DNA of 64,000 bases from NCBI GenBank assembly GCA_018714185.1, contig DVNT01000007.1, forward strand, positions 16,833 through 80,832, written 5' to 3'. This stretch comes from Candidatus Aphodousia gallistercoris (lineage in GTDB: Bacteria; Pseudomonadota; Gammaproteobacteria; Burkholderiales; Burkholderiaceae_F). Both the position numbers and the translations under genes were made by a program. Under the pieces are notes generated by a model. The model searched no databases. It saw only the letters and a program-made list of their open reading frames with translations, and was not told where the DNA came from. This document shows positions 21,350-32,912 of the stretch, piece by piece. Numbering within the stretch: position 1 is the stretch's first letter; each line of letters starts with the position of its first letter.

Positions 21350-22422
21350 ATCTGTCGCGGATCCAAACTCGCGTCTTTTTCCTGCTTGAGCTTTTCGGTG
21401 ATTTCCCGTGCCAATTCAATCATGGTTAAGGGGGCACTGCCCTCGGCCTTGTTGTTGGTAATCACGTAGCTGACTTGGCCGGATTTTTGAGCAATATCCA
21501 CCAAGTGCACAAGGCCTGCGCGCGTAGCCGGATCCGGATGCACAATGCGGTTAAAGGGAGCGTAGGTCATCTTGGCAACACCGTGGCGTTGGATCGGATT
21601 TAAAGACCAGCGCACGATCAGCGGCCCTTTCATCTTCCAGTCTTCGCCTTCGGCCTCCGGATCTTCGAAAAAGCGAAGCGCGGCCGTCTGCCGGATAACA
21701 TCGGGCATCGAGGGATGCACGCCGACCACCAAACGCACGCCGGTCGGGCGCAACGCATTCAAAAGCCGTTTGGTATAAATCGAAAGGGTGCGCACTTCCA
21801 CACCGTAAATCGGTCGCTCACCTTCCACCTCCTTGGGCAGATCGGCAAAAAATTGCGCGATTTTATCAATGTAGCTGTAGCACTCGGCTTGCGTGGGCAA
21901 CAGCGGACGGGGAATCGGAGACAACTGAAACACCAGCGGGCCGGCATTTTCCCCCAAACCGTTAACCACCGGATAAACGAACTCATGCATTGCGCAATGC
22001 AAGTCCAAAAACTCTTGGTTTATGGCACGGAAGCGCCCCTTGGAGTCACGCTTGACGGCATCGGTTACATTCTGAGGCGCTTTAATCAAAAAGCGAAACT
22101 TCTCGTCGACCTGTGCGGCCATGGCGGCATAAGCCATTTCATTGAGCGTACCGAAAAACGACCAATCAATCCCAACGGCCCTCAGCACTGGATGCTTACA
22201 GTACGCAGCCAAGCCACGGCGCGTCAAATCCTCCACCCCGCTTGTTTCGCCCCACACAATGCCCTTCCAACCGGGGAAATTCCAACTGGCGCAACCCAAA
22301 TAGATGGAGGAAGGAAGAAGCCGCCCCAAACGCAACACTTCTGCGCTCGGCGTTACGGGTGTAATAGGAGAAGAAGTGACATCATCGAAGCTGTACGGAT
22401 CCGTCGTAAATTGATCAAACAT
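21346..22422 (-). CDS. DUF72 domain protein
   Basis: YLGCASWNFPGWKGIVW..., FRFLIKAPQNVTDA, DUF72-like pattern. Confidence 0.8.
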   Translation of the reverse strand: MFDQFTTDPYSFDDVTSSPITPVTPSAEVLRLGRLLPSSIYLGCASWNFPGWKGIVWGETSGVEDLTRRGLAAYCKHPVLRAVGIDWSFFGTLNEMAYAAMAAQVDEKFRFLIKAPQNVTDAVKRDSKGRFRAINQEFLDLHCAMHEFVYPVVNGLGENAGPLVFQLSPIPRPLLPTQAECYSYIDKIAQFFADLPKEVEGERPIYGVEVRTLSIYTKRLLNALRPTGVRLVVGVHPSMPDVIRQTAALRFFEDPEAEGEDWKMKGPLIVRWSLNPIQRHGVAKMTYAPFNRIVHPDPATRAGLVHLVDIAQKSGQVSYVITNNKAEGSAPLTMIELAREITEKLKQEKDASLDPRQI

Positions 22423-22654
22423 AATCTAACCCAATCTTCCAAAAGGAAAAAACACATAACTGCTTGAAACTTCGGCGATTCATTCTAGAGCACAATAAGG
22501 ACTTTGTGTGGTAGACAAGTGGGTATTTTTACTCAGAATTTTTTAAATCCGACCTTTCGGAGACGAATATATCGAACGAAGCGCCGACTCTATTGTATTG
22601 ATTTTTAAGAGAAAGGGGAAAGGCGTTTGCCCTCCCCCGAAAGAAAATGATTTG

Positions 22655-23272
22655 TTACGAATTTGCCGCCGGCTTCGCTGCAGGCCGTTCGGGCGCTGCG
22701 CCGCGAGGTCCTCTCGGGCCGCGATCGAGCAAACTGCCGGTTGCGACCAACTCATTGAAGTCAGCCATTTGATCCTTATCGAGCGCCTTCTCTAAATTGG
22801 CAAGGGCGGCTACGTAAGCATCAAAGGCTTGCAGATGGCTGTGCATGAATTGGCTTCGCGCTTGCAAGTATTCTTGCTGCGACATCGGAGTGTCCCCGCG
22901 TTGGACGCGCCAGTGTTCATGACGGCACTTGGCCAAATCGGCGTAGGCCTGCACCATCGCATCCCACGCTTTTTGCTGGGCGGGCTTTATCTGCAGTACC
23001 GAACCGACATCGCGCATGAAGTCTCGCGCCTGCACTTCATCCATGCCGAAAGTTCTCGCACCGTGGCGATACAGGTGGCGATTGTGCCAATCGTGGCGCG
23101 GGCCATCCCAACGGTGGTGGTACCTCGGGCCATCGCCCGGACCGAAGTCCGGACCGTAGCCGGGACCGGAACCATAGCAAGGGCCGGGACCGCCGTGCCA
23201 GGCAAACACCGTCAGCGGAATCAAAGCCGAACCGAGCAGGGCGGCCGCTATCATGGTTTTCTTCGTTGTCAT
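22655..23272 (-). CDS. Spy/CpxP LTXXQ-like periplasmic protein with Gly/Pro/His/Tyr-rich segment
   Basis: Signal peptide MTTKKTMIAAALLGSALIPLTVFA, low-complexity HGGPGPCYGSGPGYGPDFGPGDGPRYHHRWDG, helical C-terminal half. Confidence 0.65.
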   Translation of the reverse strand: MTTKKTMIAAALLGSALIPLTVFAWHGGPGPCYGSGPGYGPDFGPGDGPRYHHRWDGPRHDWHNRHLYRHGARTFGMDEVQARDFMRDVGSVLQIKPAQQKAWDAMVQAYADLAKCRHEHWRVQRGDTPMSQQEYLQARSQFMHSHLQAFDAYVAALANLEKALDKDQMADFNELVATGSLLDRGPRGPRGAAPERPAAKPAANS

Positions 23273-23451
23273 CGTGATCTCTCCCATCGAGCTAATGAGT
23301 TTGTCGTTGGCTTCAGTATACGATGAGAACCCTGTCCAAAACCTTTAAGATCTGTGTGCATTTGTTATGGCTTTGCGGCGGCTGCTAACGGCCCGATGAT
23401 GGCTATCCGCCGCTGACGGCAACCCGCCGGGCCTGCCGCCTGTTTCATTAA

Positions 23452-24879
<1,428 letters not shown>

Positions 24880-24896
24880 CCGCCAGGCCTTTCTCA

Positions 24897-24931
24897 ACGC
24901 CCCGAGGACGGTTCCTTCGGGGCGTTTTCTT
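24897..24931 (+). terminator. purB terminator
   Basis: ACGCCCCGAGGA...TCCTTCGGGGCGT hairpin followed by TTTCTTTTT. Confidence 0.8.
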
Positions 24932-24980
24932 TTTGCGCCCGAAGCGGCCATCATCTCTATGAAATTTATAGCATGAATGA

Positions 24981-25140
24981 CATGAACTACCGCGCACTCA
25001 CGTAAGCGGTTTCTTGGGAACGCGTTCCCAATTTTAGCCATTGACGAACATCGGCACTGGCGTGCAGATTTCGAACAACGGCGGGCGTGTCCACTAAGAC
25101 GCCCCCATCGAGTTCGAGTAGCTTTCTCAGCCACTCATCC
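24981..25140 (-). ncRNA. Candidate omega-RNA (reRNA) scaffold overlapping the tnpB 3' end and right end
   Basis: Hairpins GAGTGGCT-GAGAA-AGCTACTC and TTGGGAA-CGCG-TTCCCAA plus terminal ACCGC..GCGGT; compensatory changes in the solo copies. Confidence 0.6.
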
Positions 25141-26354
25141 CCGAGTTCTTTTCGACCTATATTGGCCGCGGCATTGATATCGGCGTTGATCAACTGACCT
25201 TGGGCCGAACGATACAGCCCTCGCTTGATTCGCTTACCGGAAAACACGATTTCAGATCGCGATGACCTTTTATCAACGCTCGGGATCTCATCAAAATCCA
25301 AGGCACTGGCTTTGGACGTGTAACTTTCCTCTCGAACCGTCACCTTAATACCATAGTCTTGCGCCTTATAGCGAATCATCTCCACGAATTTCCCATGAGG
25401 TAACATCACGAAATTCTGATTGTTTCGCTTACCGATATTGACACCTTGTTTCCATTCTTTATTCAGACCAATGACAATGCGCCCCAGATCATGAGCCAAG
25501 CAGAAGTTGACGACCAGGCGGCTTGCCTTGTGTAGTTGATCGTGAAGTCTCCAATAACGCTTTGTGCTTTTGATGCGAATGTGCGAGTGATGCCCCTTGC
25601 TTCGAAGTTCTGCGACTTGTTTGTTGTGGTGTTGGTTGATGCTTTTTAACACTTTGCCCTTGATCAAAAACGGTCTTACCCCGGGTTTGGTCGATACGAA
25701 AGTTGCAAAATTGTCGATGCCCAAATCACAAAACAACGCCTCATTGCAATCCATGCAAACACTCGTCGATAAATTGTCCGCTTCCTCCTTTTTGACCCGA
25801 TAGGTCAATTCCACGATAAACGTATTGCCCATGGGAACAATTCTCAAGTCGCCAGCGACCGCCTCAGTCGCTTTGGCATTGAATGCCTGGTCTTTGCAGC
25901 ATAAAACCGGCATCGGTGAAAAAACAATGTCCTCGCCTGCCGTGATCGTCAGTCGATGATTTCGAATTTGGTAGCCGTTGCGACCGACATAAAATGTTCG
26001 ATACTTTTTCTTGTAGCCCGGCAATTGAGGGCGACCTTGAAACTTTTCCGGATGTTTGTGATACTCAGCCGTCGCCTTGGCAAAAGCCTTGAATTGTTTG
26101 GCAATCACTTGCCCTTGTCTTTGAGCAGAAGCGGCCGAAGGCATCGCCCGATAATCACCAAGATAATGAAGCTTAAGTGCGTCATCGAGCCCTTTTCGGC
26201 TCAGAACCGGTTGCTTGTCAAAGTAACGCTGACGCAACAAATACACGGCGCAGTTGCCGAGCTTGCGCGACAACGAGCAAAGCTTGTGGCAAGCTTGCCA
26301 ATTCCCATCACTTTTTCGAATGACGTGTCGTTCGACTCTTTGAACCATACGCAA
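24987..26354 (-). CDS. tnpB: TnpB-family RNA-guided nuclease (IS605 OrfB)
   Basis: RuvC-I CDLGIDNFATF, IVIGLNKEWKQGVNIGKRNNQNFVMLPHGKFVEMIRYKAQDYGIKVTVREESYTSKAS, RuvC-III NADINAAANIG; TTG start in the track, ATG alternative at 26348. Confidence 0.88.
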   Translation of the reverse strand: MRMVQRVERHVIRKSDGNWQACHKLCSLSRKLGNCAVYLLRQRYFDKQPVLSRKGLDDALKLHYLGDYRAMPSAASAQRQGQVIAKQFKAFAKATAEYHKHPEKFQGRPQLPGYKKKYRTFYVGRNGYQIRNHRLTITAGEDIVFSPMPVLCCKDQAFNAKATEAVAGDLRIVPMGNTFIVELTYRVKKEEADNLSTSVCMDCNEALFCDLGIDNFATFVSTKPGVRPFLIKGKVLKSINQHHNKQVAELRSKGHHSHIRIKSTKRYWRLHDQLHKASRLVVNFCLAHDLGRIVIGLNKEWKQGVNIGKRNNQNFVMLPHGKFVEMIRYKAQDYGIKVTVREESYTSKASALDFDEIPSVDKRSSRSEIVFSGKRIKRGLYRSAQGQLINADINAAANIGRKELGDEWLRKLLELDGGVLVDTPAVVRNLHASADVRQWLKLGTRSQETAYVSAR

Positions 26355-26359
26355 TTTTC

Positions 26360-26581
26360 AACCGGTGCCCATAGGGTCTACAATCTCAAGGCTCACTTGA
26401 TCTTTGTCGTAGCTTATCGCCGAAAGGCTATTAGTTCAAGGATTGAGAGAAATTTTTTCGGAAGTTTGTCAACGTCATGAAGTGTCGCTTTGGAACTAAA
26501 AGTTACTGCGTGATCTCTGTGGGTGACGGAGCAACAACAGCAATCATTGAACAGTACATCAAGGGTCAACAACCGAACTAA
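26360..26581 (+). pseudogene. tnpA: IS200-type Y1 transposase tnpA remnant (frameshifted, internally deleted)
   Basis: N-terminal HRVYNLKAHLIFVVAYRRKAISS and, in another frame, IFSEVCQRHEVSLWN; C-terminal KSYCVISVGDGATTAIIEQYIKGQQPN*; HUH segment missing. Confidence 0.8.
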
Positions 26582-26697
26582 CGTTCGATCGACCGCTATC
26601 CATCCCCGCGCTCACGCACGGGGAATTTCGCGGTATTTGTTAAAATAGGCAAATTGACAACGCCTTGAAGGCGTTTGGTTTTTCAGAGGTTTTTAGC

Positions 26698-29370
26698 ATG
26701 GCTTCGGCAACGACTTACCGTAAAAATTACACCGCTCCCACCCACTGGGTGGACAAAGTTGATCTGATTTTCGATCTTCATCCGCAAAGAACGCGGGTTC
26801 GCAGTACGCTCACCGTCCGCCCGAACGAGAACCGTCCCAATGACGACTTTTTGCTCAACGGCCGCGACCTTGAACTAATCAGCATTACGGTCAACAACCA
26901 TGAGCTCGCCCGCACCGAGTACGCCATCCTGGACTCGGGAGACTTGCTGCTGCACGGCATTTCCGAGCCCTCTACGATCAAAATCGAAAATGTCATCAAT
27001 CCGACAGCCAACACCTCGCTGCTCGGCTTGTACGTCTCCAACAACAACTTCATGACCCAGTGCGAAGCCGAGGGTTTTCGTCGCATTACCTATTACCCGG
27101 ACCGGCTCGATGTCATGGCTAAATTTACGGTGCGTATCAATGCACCGAAATCGGTCTGCCCGGTGCTGCTCTCAAACGGCAACCTCGTTGAAGAAGGCGA
27201 AATAGACAACAACTGGCACTACACGCGCTGGGAAGATCCTTTCAAGAAACCGGCCTACCTGTTTGCCTTGGTTGCCGGCGATCTCAAGTGCCGCGAAGAG
27301 CGCTTTACGCTCAAAAACGGTAAGAAGGCGCTTTTGCAAATCTGGGTGGAGCCTCGCAATTTGGATAAAACCGAATTTGCCTTGGAAAGCCTGAAAAAGG
27401 CGATTGCTTGGGATGAAAAGCGCTTCGGCCTGGAGTTGGACTTGGAACGGTTCATGATCGTTGCCACCGATGACTTTACGATGGGAGCCATGGAAAACAA
27501 GGGGCTCAACATTTTCAATTCACGCTGCATTCTGGCCACGCCGGCGGTTGCCACCGACAAGGACTTTGCCCGCATTGAAAGCGTGATTGCCCACGAGTAC
27601 CTGCACAATTGGACCGGCAACCGCGTCACTTGCCGCGACTGGTTCCAGCTCACGCTCAAAGAGGGCTTGACCGTATTCCGCGAACAAGAGTTCGCCGCCG
27701 ACATGCTCGGCGACCCGACGGCCCGCGCCGTCAAGCGCATCGAAGATGTCCGCTACCTGCGCGATCGCCAGTTTGCCGAAGATGCCGGTCCGATGGCCCA
27801 CCCGATTCGCCCCGAGTCATACCAGGAAATTAACAATTTCTACACGACCACCGTCTATGAAAAAGGGGCTGAAGTCATCCGTATGATGCAAACGCTTCTG
27901 GGCAAAGAGGGTTTTCGCCGGGGGCTCGATCAGTACATTCGCCTGCACGACGGCAGCGCCGCCACGTGCGACGACTTTCTCGATGCCATGGCCAAAGCCA
28001 ACATGCGCGACCTTTCTCAATTTGAGCGCTGGTACTCGCAAGCGGGTACGCCGCATGTGCTGGTCGAAACGCACTGGAACCCGCGCGCCGGCTCCTATAC
28101 CGTCACGCTCACACAGTCTTGCGCGGCCACGCCCGGGCAGCCGAAGAAAGAGCCTTTCTTCATCCCCTTTGATATTGCACTTATCAACGCCAAAGGCAAT
28201 CCGATTCCCCTGCAGCTGCAGGCTGAAACGGCTGCCAAGGGAACATCCCGCGTGCTCGAATTGACCGAGACACAACAAAGTTGGACCTTTATCAACATCC
28301 GCGAAAAACCGGTTCCGTCCTTGGCTCGCAATTTCTCGGCACCGATCATCGTCGATTACGACTACACGCCCGACGAGCTGGTCTTCTTAAGCCAGCACGA
28401 CAATGATCCCTTTAACCGAGCCGAAGCCATGGAAAAGCTTTCCATGCTCTGCATTGATGAAATGGTGGCCGATTTCGAACACGGCACCCGGATGGTTATC
28501 AATCCGCACTATCGCAATGCCTTTGAGGCCATGCTCACCGATAAGACGCTCTCGCCCGCTTTTAAGGCGGCAGCACTGACCTTGCCGAGCGAGTCGCGGG
28601 TGGCCGAAACGCAGCCGATGATTAATCCGGCTGCCATTCGTGCTGCGATCCGTGCGCTACGGGAGCAGCTCGGGCGGCAATTTTCTCACGTCATTATGCG
28701 CGTTTTCGATGACAATGCCCCCAACCCGCAATACTCGCCCAACCCGGTCGATGCCGGCAAGCGCGCCATGCGTGCGTTCTGCGTGGAGTTGCTTTTGGCC
28801 GGCGGCAATGCCAAATCGCTTCTGCGGGCGCGCCAGCTTTTTGAAACGAGCAAGAATCTGACCGAACGGCTCGATGCGCTGCGCATCATTGTCAATAGTG
28901 CCTCCCCGGCCAAGTACGCCCTTTTGCAAGCGGCTGAAGCCGAGTGGCGCAACGAACCGCTTTTGATCAACAAGTGGTTTACGCTGCAAGCCACGGCCAC
29001 CGTCCCGATGGACGACTGCCCGGTTGTTGACGTGGTGAAAAACCTCATCGAGCGCTATCCGGGCTACAACACCAATAACCCGAATAACGTCTATTCGCTC
29101 GTGCTCGCCTTCTGCCAAAACAATTTGGCAGAATTCCACCGCCCGGACGGCTACGGGTACCGCTTGTGGCTCGATGAGGTCTTAAAGCTTGACCGCATTA
29201 ATCCTCAAGTCTCCAGCCGCTTGGCTCGTTGTTTGGATAATTGGCGCCGCTACATGCCGGAGTGCTCCAGGCTGATGTTTAGCGTTTTAAGTTACGTGCA
29301 GTCGCAGCCGCATCTCTCGCCGGATTTGCGCGAGGTGATCAATAAATCGCTAAACAACGCAACGCATTAA
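26698..29370 (+). CDS. pepN: Aminopeptidase N
   Basis: [42 protein letters not shown] zinc-peptidase motifs. Confidence 0.95.
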   Translation: MASATTYRKNYTAPTHWVDKVDLIFDLHPQRTRVRSTLTVRPNENRPNDDFLLNGRDLELISITVNNHELARTEYAILDSGDLLLHGISEPSTIKIENVINPTANTSLLGLYVSNNNFMTQCEAEGFRRITYYPDRLDVMAKFTVRINAPKSVCPVLLSNGNLVEEGEIDNNWHYTRWEDPFKKPAYLFALVAGDLKCREERFTLKNGKKALLQIWVEPRNLDKTEFALESLKKAIAWDEKRFGLELDLERFMIVATDDFTMGAMENKGLNIFNSRCILATPAVATDKDFARIESVIAHEYLHNWTGNRVTCRDWFQLTLKEGLTVFREQEFAADMLGDPTARAVKRIEDVRYLRDRQFAEDAGPMAHPIRPESYQEINNFYTTTVYEKGAEVIRMMQTLLGKEGFRRGLDQYIRLHDGSAATCDDFLDAMAKANMRDLSQFERWYSQAGTPHVLVETHWNPRAGSYTVTLTQSCAATPGQPKKEPFFIPFDIALINAKGNPIPLQLQAETAAKGTSRVLELTETQQSWTFINIREKPVPSLARNFSAPIIVDYDYTPDELVFLSQHDNDPFNRAEAMEKLSMLCIDEMVADFEHGTRMVINPHYRNAFEAMLTDKTLSPAFKAAALTLPSESRVAETQPMINPAAIRAAIRALREQLGRQFSHVIMRVFDDNAPNPQYSPNPVDAGKRAMRAFCVELLLAGGNAKSLLRARQLFETSKNLTERLDALRIIVNSASPAKYALLQAAEAEWRNEPLLINKWFTLQATATVPMDDCPVVDVVKNLIERYPGYNTNNPNNVYSLVLAFCQNNLAEFHRPDGYGYRLWLDEVLKLDRINPQVSSRLARCLDNWRRYMPECSRLMFSVLSYVQSQPHLSPDLREVINKSLNNATH

Positions 29371-29389
29371 TTTAAAAAGGATTGAAATC

Positions 29390-30382
29390 ATGCCGAAGAC
29401 ATTAGCCTTATACCTTCATGAAATGGAAACGGTTCACCACGTGGATCCCCGCTTGACCGGTTTAATCAACCACTTGGCTGAAACGTGCAAGGAAATCAGC
29501 TTCAAGGTGAGCCAAGGCGCCTTAGCCGGCGTTCTGGGCTCGGCCGGCAGCGAAAACGTCCAAGGCGAAACCCAAAAGAAGCTCGACATCATTTCCAACG
29601 AAATCATGTGCCGGGCCTGCACCGAAAGCGGCTTTGTCAGCGCCGTGGCCAGTGAGGAAATGGACCATGCCTTGCAAGTGCCTGAAAACTGCGAGGTCGG
29701 TCCTTATCTGGTGCTTTTTGATCCCTTGGACGGCTCGAGCAATATTGATATCAATGTGTCCATCGGCACGATCTTTTCCGTTTTACCGGCCGGAGAGCCG
29801 CACCGCGGAGTTGAAGATGCCGAATTCTTGCAATCCGGTCGCCACCAGCTAGCCGCCGGCTACGTCATTTACGGCCCTCAAACCCAGTTGGTGATGACCT
29901 TGGGCTTCGGCGTCATGGTCTTTACGCTGGATTTGTCAACGGGCAATTTCTACCAAACCGCCGAAAACGTGACGATTAGCGAAAGCACGAAAGAGTTTGC
30001 CATTAACTGCTCGAATATGCGGCATTGGGAAGCGCCCGTACAGCGCTACATTATGGAATTGCTTGCTGGGACCACCGGTGTCAGAGGCAAAGACTTCAAT
30101 ATGCGCTGGGTGGCTGCCATGGTCGCCGAAGTACACCGCATTTTGAGCCGCGGCGGTATTTTCATGTACCCGCGTGACAACCGCGATCCGAACAAGCCCG
30201 GCAAATTGCGCCTGATGTACGAAGCCAATCCGATGAGCTGGCTCATTGAACAAGCCCACGGGCGGGCCACCAACGGCTATCAGAACATTTTGGATATTGA
30301 ACCTACGGCATTGCATCAGCGTGTTGCCGTATTCCTCGGGGCCAAAGAAGAAGTCGATCTGGTGACCTCCTATCACGGCTAA
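29390..30382 (+). CDS. fbp: Class I fructose-1,6-bisphosphatase
   Basis: [46 protein letters not shown]. Confidence 0.95.
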   Translation: MPKTLALYLHEMETVHHVDPRLTGLINHLAETCKEISFKVSQGALAGVLGSAGSENVQGETQKKLDIISNEIMCRACTESGFVSAVASEEMDHALQVPENCEVGPYLVLFDPLDGSSNIDINVSIGTIFSVLPAGEPHRGVEDAEFLQSGRHQLAAGYVIYGPQTQLVMTLGFGVMVFTLDLSTGNFYQTAENVTISESTKEFAINCSNMRHWEAPVQRYIMELLAGTTGVRGKDFNMRWVAAMVAEVHRILSRGGIFMYPRDNRDPNKPGKLRLMYEANPMSWLIEQAHGRATNGYQNILDIEPTALHQRVAVFLGAKEEVDLVTSYHG

Positions 30383-30393
30383 GCGAGGCGCTT

Positions 30394-30588
30394 ATGGACT
30401 GGCTTGACCTGTTGGCCGAATGGATACTGTTTCCGCTTATAGTGGTCTACGGTTTCGTCAGTTGGGCCAAAGACAATCCGGGCAAGTCTTTGCTTGAGGG
30501 CTTTGGCAAAGAGGATGAAAAAAAGAAAAAGACTCCGGCCGAAGCCTCGGAAAAGAAGCCACCCACTGACAAAACCGATGCCCGATAG
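30394..30588 (+). CDS. Small membrane-anchored protein of unknown function
   Basis: 64-aa ORF close behind fbp: hydrophobic N-terminus plus Lys/Glu-rich tail. Confidence 0.45.
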   Translation: MDWLDLLAEWILFPLIVVYGFVSWAKDNPGKSLLEGFGKEDEKKKKTPAEASEKKPPTDKTDAR

Positions 30589-30749
30589 TCCGTGCCGGCA
30601 TGACGCCGGCCGGTCTTTCGCGCCCCCGCATCGTGGCAAAAACTATCAGAACATTAAAAAATTCCGATTGTTTTTTCTACCCTCAGTTCTTATACTCGTT
30701 AGCAACGTCGGAGTCCTGTCGGAGGCCGGCGTGCAGGAGAGAACAAAAT

Positions 30750-32798
30750 ATGTCAAAACACGAATCTTTAGACGTCCGTGTTGCGATCGATGAAGATAAC
30801 CCCGCGTTGGTTCGCAATGAAGCGCTTTGCGTTAATTGCTCCATGTGCCGTCAGGTTTGCGAGGATTACATCGGAGTGCACGGGCACTACCAGCTCGAAA
30901 AAACCGGCGACCGTGCCATTTGCGTGCATTGCGGCCAGTGCATCAATGTTTGCCCGACCGGTAGCCTGTTTGCCCGACCGGAATACCCGGATGTTCAAAA
31001 GGCAATCGACGATCCGCAAGCTATTGTTGTCTTTTCGACTTCACCGGCCGTGCGCGTTGCCTTGGCGGAAGCGTTCGGGGAAGAAGCCGGCGGCTTCAAC
31101 GAAGGCAAGATGGTCGGCTTGTTGCGTGCTCTCGGAGCCGATTATGTTCTCGATACCAATTTCAGCGCTGACTTGACCATTATGGAAGAGGCCAGCGAGC
31201 TTGTTGAACGCTTGACCAAGCACACCGGCCCCTTGCCGCAATTTACGAGCTGCTGCCCGGCTTGGGTGAAATATGCCGAAACTTTCCACCCGGAAATGCT
31301 GGCCAATATTTCGACGGCCAAAAGCCCGATCGGCATGCAAGGCCCTACGGTAAAGACCTACTTTGCCAAACAGCAATCCTTGGACGCGAGAAAGATCGTT
31401 CATGTTGCCGTCACGCCCTGTACGGCGAAAAAATTTGAAATTCGCCGCGAAGAGCTTGCCGGCGCAGCCAAGTTTTACGGCATTGAAGGTATGCGCGATA
31501 CCGACTATGTCATTACGACGACCGAACTCGCCCAGTGGGCCCAAGAAAAGGGCCTTGCCTTTGACAGCATCCAAGATAGCTCCTTTGACCGTCTCATGGG
31601 TGAAGGCTCCGGCGCCGGCGTCATCTTCGGCAACACCGGCGGCGTGATGGAAGCGGCCTTGCGCACGGCCTACTACTTGGTCACCGGCCAAAGAGCACCC
31701 GAATCATTTTACGATCTTGAACCGGTTCGCGGTCTCACGGACACAAAGGAAGCAAGCGTTCAGATCGGCGATCTCACCTTAAAGGTCGCTGTTGTTTACG
31801 GTACGGCCAATGCCGGCCGCCTGATCGAACAGATCCAAAAGGGTGAAAAGCAATACCACTTCGTTGAGGTCATGACGTGCCCGGGCGGCTGCATCAGCGG
31901 CGGCGGCCAACCCAAGCTCAACTGGGGACAAGAAGACAGCACGCGCCAGTTGCGCATTGACGCGCTTTACAAACGCGACAGCGCCATGAGCACTGAACAC
32001 CGTACCAGCTACGAAAACGAAGAAATTAAAGCACTGTACAAAACCTTTTACGGAAAACCGCTTTCCGAATTGGCGGAAAGCCTTTTACACACCCACTACT
32101 TGGACCGTAGCGGGGATTTAGGAGAAAAGAAGATGAAATATCGCTGCAAAGTTTGTGGCTACATCCATGAATGCGAAGGCCCCTTGCCTGCCGACTACAT
32201 TTGCCCGATCTGCAAAAAGGGCGCCGAATTCTTTGAACCGGTTGAAGAAGCCTCCGGCAAAGACGGCAAGTTGGCCGGCACGAAGACTGAAAAGAATTTG
32301 ATGACCGCCTTCGCCGGTGAATCGCAAGCTCGCAACAAGTACACCTACTTTGCTGAAGTAGCCAAGCGCGAAGGATACGAACAAATCGCGGCTATCTTCT
32401 TGCAAACTGCTCGCAACGAGCAAGAACACGCCCGCTTGTGGTGTGATGCCCTCGGCTGGATCGGTGATACGGCGGCCAACTTGGGCGCTGCCGCTGACGG
32501 CGAAAACTATGAATGGACCGACATGTACGACGGCTTTGCCAAGGACGCTGATGCCGAAGGCTTCACGGAATTGGCTGCCAAGTTCCGCGCCGTGGCCGCC
32601 ATTGAAAAGGCTCACGAAGAACGCTATCGCAAGCTTTTGAACAATGTTCAAATGAAGCAAGTGTTCGAAAAAGCCGGCCAAGCCATGTGGGAATGCCGCA
32701 TCTGCGGTCACTTGGTCATGGGCGTTAAGGCTCCGGAAGTGTGCCCGGTTTGCGGCTACGCTCAGAGCTACTTTGAAGTGCGTGCTGAAAACTACTAA
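30750..32798 (+). CDS. [FeFe] hydrogenase fused to rubredoxin-rubrerythrin-rubredoxin modules
   Basis: 2[4Fe-4S] ferredoxin module ([25 protein letters not shown]); H-cluster motifs [33 protein letters not shown]; then [28 protein letters not shown], diiron [10 protein letters not shown] / ARNEQEHA / EKAHEERY, and [26 protein letters not shown]-type RBS before ATG 30750. Confidence 0.93.
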   Translation: MSKHESLDVRVAIDEDNPALVRNEALCVNCSMCRQVCEDYIGVHGHYQLEKTGDRAICVHCGQCINVCPTGSLFARPEYPDVQKAIDDPQAIVVFSTSPAVRVALAEAFGEEAGGFNEGKMVGLLRALGADYVLDTNFSADLTIMEEASELVERLTKHTGPLPQFTSCCPAWVKYAETFHPEMLANISTAKSPIGMQGPTVKTYFAKQQSLDARKIVHVAVTPCTAKKFEIRREELAGAAKFYGIEGMRDTDYVITTTELAQWAQEKGLAFDSIQDSSFDRLMGEGSGAGVIFGNTGGVMEAALRTAYYLVTGQRAPESFYDLEPVRGLTDTKEASVQIGDLTLKVAVVYGTANAGRLIEQIQKGEKQYHFVEVMTCPGGCISGGGQPKLNWGQEDSTRQLRIDALYKRDSAMSTEHRTSYENEEIKALYKTFYGKPLSELAESLLHTHYLDRSGDLGEKKMKYRCKVCGYIHECEGPLPADYICPICKKGAEFFEPVEEASGKDGKLAGTKTEKNLMTAFAGESQARNKYTYFAEVAKREGYEQIAAIFLQTARNEQEHARLWCDALGWIGDTAANLGAAADGENYEWTDMYDGFAKDADAEGFTELAAKFRAVAAIEKAHEERYRKLLNNVQMKQVFEKAGQAMWECRICGHLVMGVKAPEVCPVCGYAQSYFEVRAENY

Positions 32799-32825
32799 TT
32801 CGGCATTAAACGCCTAACCATCAAG

Positions 32826-32863
32826 GAAACGGGAGAGTTCATAACGACGCTCCCGTTTTCTTT
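32826..32863 (+). terminator. Terminator after the hydrogenase fusion gene
   Basis: AACGGGAG...CTCCCGTT followed by a T-rich tract. Confidence 0.75.
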
Positions 32864-32912
32864 TTGCCGCCTTTGAAGCACAAGCGGGCTTACGTTCGCC
32901 CGATCTCTTGCA

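Larger units (their letters stand above)
24981..26638 (-). mobile_element. IS200/IS605-family (IS605-type, divergent tnpA/tnpB) insertion sequence; tnpA degraded, tnpB intact
   Basis: Left end AAATACCGCGAAATTCCCCGTGCGTGAGCGCGGGG (minus strand) abuts TTTTAAC; right end ACCGC...GCGGTAGTTCAT; both ends shared with two solo copies in the window; TnpB between them. Right boundary approximate. Confidence 0.85.

Noticed and set aside
30955-30982. Short direct repeat TGTTTGCCCGACCGG within the hydrogenase ferredoxin region
   Set aside because: Encodes different residues in context (VCPTG and LFARPE) and looks like chance similarity; not a recombination site.
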